From contig SKKC01000439.1 of the NCBI GenBank assembly GCA_007121695.1, positions 1 to 8,564 on the forward strand: DNA of 8,564 nt, read 5' to 3'. Origin of the DNA: Spirochaetales bacterium. GTDB lineage: Bacteria > Spirochaetota > Spirochaetia > DSM-27196 > SKKC01. Numbering within the stretch: position 1 is the first letter of the stretch; the number at the start of each line of letters is the position of its first letter. The translations under genes and the position numbers were made by a program. Below, one piece after another: positions 6,779-8,564 of the stretch. The notes below the pieces were generated by a model, which was given only the letters and a program-made list of their open reading frames with translations, had not been told where the DNA came from and did not search any database.

Positions 6779-8065
6779 CTAGTCCAGCGACCAGGGTTTC
6801 CGGTACTCGTAGTGCAGCATATTGTTCGCCGCGTCGCTGTTCGTGAATCGTTCCGAGTCAGCATCCCACCGAAGGCGTTCCCCGGTTGCAAGCGCAATGT
6901 TTGCAAGGTGGGCGAAGCTTGTGGATCGGTGCGCTTCCTCGAGGCTGCAATATGGCTTCACGGAGTGGTCCCGTACTGCGTCCATGAAGTTGTCGATCAA
7001 AATGGCTGTGGAGTTTTCCTTTATACCGAGGTCACCGAAACTGTCGCTGCTTTCGATGTGCTTCTCTTCGGGTTCAATGAGTCTATCCCAGTCCTGGAAC
7101 TGCCCCGCTTTCGTCGGAACAACCGCGTAACCATTCTGATCGGCGCGCAGGGTGCCTTTGGTTCCTCTCAACTCGATTTCGCCTCCGGGGATCGCGTATC
7201 CGGCTGATGCTTCGTTAATCTGGAACTCAAACACGCGACCCGAGGCAAACTCGAAGAGCACCGTCAGGGTGTCCGGGATGTCCCTGTCGTCCTCGACCGC
7301 GTAGTTACCGCCGACGGCGGTGACCGAGATCGGTGCAAGCTCGCCGGTGAGCCAACGTGTCACGTCCATGTAGTGCACACCCCAGTTCCCCATTTGAGAA
7401 CTGAACTCGCTCTGCCACCTGAAGTTATACGGCGCGATGCTCTTCGAGTACGGGCGATACGCTCGAGGCCCAAGCCAGAGATCCCAGTCGAATCCCGCAG
7501 GAGGTTCCTGCGGCGCAGCTTTCCCGATCCCGCTCACGAACATGTTGCTCGTGTGCGATGCGTACGCGTTCACGACCTTGCCGACAATGGTATCCGCACC
7601 GCGCTCTGCGAGTGCACGGTAGATAGACGATCCCCGCCTGTTCAGACAGACGCCTGCAACGCGGCCGGTCTCCGCTTCTACCTCGATCATCCGACGGCCC
7701 TCGTACACGGTCGCCGTCAGCGGTTTCTCGACAAAGACGTCCTTTCCTGCGCGGAAGGCCATGACCGTCTGAACGGCGTGCCAGTGATCCGGGGTGCTGA
7801 TCACAACGGCGTCAATATCCTTCCGATCAAGGACGTCACGAAAATCGGTATACCGGTCGATCGAACCCGGGAGGTTCTCGTTCAGCTGTGGAACTTTACG
7901 ATTCGCAAGAAAGACCGGATCGACCTTGCTTCGGTCGCGCTCCGCGTAGGGTACGTAGACGTCGCACAGGGCCACGACTTCGGCTTTCGGATTCGCAAGT
8001 GTGTATTCCAGTAACTGCGTTCCCCGATTTCCGACACCAATAAAACCCAGCCGTACCTTATCCAT
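6779..8065 (-). CDS. Gfo/Idh/MocA-family NAD(P)-dependent oxidoreductase
   Basis: This 428-residue cytoplasmic enzyme is predicted to oxidise or reduce a sugar, sugar acid or cyclitol. The N-terminal Rossmann domain shows GFIGVGNRG (7-15), CDVY at the end of the second strand, TPDHWHA (91-97) and the family Glu113-Lys114-Pro115, whose lysine is catalytic in characterised members. The C-terminal domain shows WDLWLGP (194-200) and NWGVHYMDVTRW (227-238) with the conserved His231 and Asp234. It ends in RLRWDADSERF and YRKPW, the hallmark of the bacterial-type C-terminal subfamily also seen near GH109-like proteins. Unlike many relatives it has no Tat or Sec leader. The ATG at 8065 follows GGAGGA closely; the TTG at 8080 has no ribosome site. 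The start overlaps the upstream gene by 8 nt, and the downstream isomerase is 15 nt away, so the three are one operon. Confidence 0.93.
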   Translation of the reverse strand: MDKVRLGFIGVGNRGTQLLEYTLANPKAEVVALCDVYVPYAERDRSKVDPVFLANRKVPQLNENLPGSIDRYTDFRDVLDRKDIDAVVISTPDHWHAVQTVMAFRAGKDVFVEKPLTATVYEGRRMIEVEAETGRVAGVCLNRRGSSIYRALAERGADTIVGKVVNAYASHTSNMFVSGIGKAAPQEPPAGFDWDLWLGPRAYRPYSKSIAPYNFRWQSEFSSQMGNWGVHYMDVTRWLTGELAPISVTAVGGNYAVEDDRDIPDTLTVLFEFASGRVFEFQINEASAGYAIPGGEIELRGTKGTLRADQNGYAVVPTKAGQFQDWDRLIEPEEKHIESSDSFGDLGIKENSTAILIDNFMDAVRDHSVKPYCSLEEAHRSTSFAHLANIALATGERLRWDADSERFTNSDAANNMLHYEYRKPWSLD

Positions 8066-8564
8066 GATTCCTCCGTTCAAGATCTGCTGCAGGTAGAACC
8101 CGCCTTATTTCGTCCGTTCTATACCCGAACCCCAGTCGACCGATGCACGACGACACATCAACCAATCCGTTGCGACGCCGGTACAGCCCTGGGTGAACCG
8201 CGGCCTCGGGCGTCGAAGCCTCCGGGTAAAACTGCATGCTGTTGGTTTCCACGCCCATAATGGTGCCTGAGTAGTACCCGAGCTGGGCGTGCGGTATCTG
8301 CGCCAGCATGGGGTTTGTAAGATCCTGGACCATAATCTGCATACCGTGCTCCTTCGCCCAGCAGAGCGACAGAAGCGCACCGGTCTGCGTCTTGCAGGTC
8401 TTGAGCGCAACCCCGTTCCAGCCGAGTTCGTAGCCGAGCTTCACGAGTTTCCAGTCGTGGGCGCTTTCGTCCATGAACAGGGGTTTGCGCATCGCGACCG
8501 AATGCACGTCGATTCGATGTGCCTCCAGGTCGTAGGGAAACGGTTGCTCGACGTACAGAAGCGA
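8058..8564 (-). CDS. Enolase-superfamily enzyme (mandelate racemase/muconate lactonizing type), C-terminal part
   Basis: This frame is open from the right window edge, so the gene starts outside; 168 residues are visible. They cover the later part of an enolase-superfamily barrel, whose members abstract a proton next to a carboxylate and act as sugar-acid dehydratases, racemases, epimerases or cycloisomerases. The visible peptide opens with YVEQPFPYD, whose Glu (visible residue 6) is the usual second metal ligand. KPLFMDES follows, with Asp32 in the third-ligand position. LKTCKTQTG has Lys55, aligning by pattern with the catalytic lysine on barrel strand six. A GTG 57 nt from the edge could be read as a start, but it would cut off the EQP ligand, so the gene is treated as truncated by the window. 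Its stop overlaps the oxidoreductase start (ATGGATAA). The superfamily is secure; the exact reaction is not. Confidence 0.85.
   Translation of the reverse strand, partial: SLLYVEQPFPYDLEAHRIDVHSVAMRKPLFMDESAHDWKLVKLGYELGWNGVALKTCKTQTGALLSLCWAKEHGMQIMVQDLTNPMLAQIPHAQLGYYSGTIMGVETNSMQFYPEASTPEAAVHPGLYRRRNGLVDVSSCIGRLGFGYRTDEIRRVLPAADLERRNHG
8069..8074 (-). promoter_or_regulatory. Ribosome binding site of the oxidoreductase gene, inside the upstream reading frame
   Basis: Read on the minus strand this is GGAGGA, 3 nt before the ATG at 8065. The spacing is shorter than usual, but the match is strong and it decides against the TTG at 8080. It lies within the last codons of the enolase-superfamily gene, consistent with coupled translation. 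Confidence 0.65.

Noticed and set aside
7373..8014. 213-codon plus-strand frame opposite the oxidoreductase gene
   Set aside because: The opposite strand encodes an unmistakable Gfo/Idh/MocA protein over the whole stretch; the plus frame shows no family features.
8105..8410. 101-codon minus-strand frame within the enolase-type gene
   Set aside because: It is Arg- and Trp-rich, typical of a frame-shifted GC-rich gene; the true frame carries the EQP, MDES and lysine motifs.
8505..8507. GTG as the start of a 149-residue complete protein
   Set aside because: The frame continues open to the window edge with the conserved YVEQP metal-ligand segment, so the gene starts outside the window.

Overview
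The window looks like a chromosomal carbohydrate-use locus from a Gram-negative bacterium of moderate GC content. The best guess is a spirochaete (Spirochaetaceae-like). The main clue is the solute-binding protein's signal peptide, which ends in a Gly/Ala-Gly-x-Gln-Glu type stretch common in spirochaetal sugar-binding proteins. A second clue is an ABC importer that lacks its own ATPase gene. The catabolic enzymes (a Gfo/Idh/MocA oxidoreductase with the 'bacterial-type' C-terminus and an AP-endonuclease-2-fold isomerase) belong to families also abundant in Planctomycetes, Verrucomicrobia and Lentisphaerae, so the taxonomic call is an inference.

Layout: (1) 36-755, minus: a CPBP-family intramembrane protease, transcribed divergently from the rest and probably unrelated in function. 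(2) 756-965: a divergent intergenic region with a 17-bp inverted repeat at 930-946, just ahead of the binding-protein ribosome binding site. (3) 966-5935, plus: an apparent operon of sugar-binding protein, an intergenic hairpin (terminator/attenuator-like), two CUT1-type permeases, a small four-helix membrane protein and a Cys-type sulfatase without a signal peptide. (4) 5936-8564, minus: a second, convergent operon read from the right edge: an enolase-superfamily enzyme (its start lies outside the window), a Gfo/Idh/MocA oxidoreductase and a TIM-barrel sugar isomerase/epimerase. The two operons meet tail to tail with no base between the stop codons.

Working model (inference): a sulfated sugar or sugar acid is captured by the periplasmic binding protein and imported intact through the two permeases, powered by an ATPase encoded elsewhere. 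It is desulfated in the cytoplasm by the leaderless sulfatase. The product would then be processed by the dehydratase or epimerase of the enolase superfamily, the NAD(P)-dependent oxidoreductase and the isomerase. The individual families are well known. The unusual points are the import-then-desulfate order, the uncharacterised small membrane protein placed between permease and sulfatase, and the unknown substrate. I found no RNA genes, CRISPR arrays, insertion sequences or phage genes. Outside the genes, no stretch longer than about 210 bases is left unexplained.
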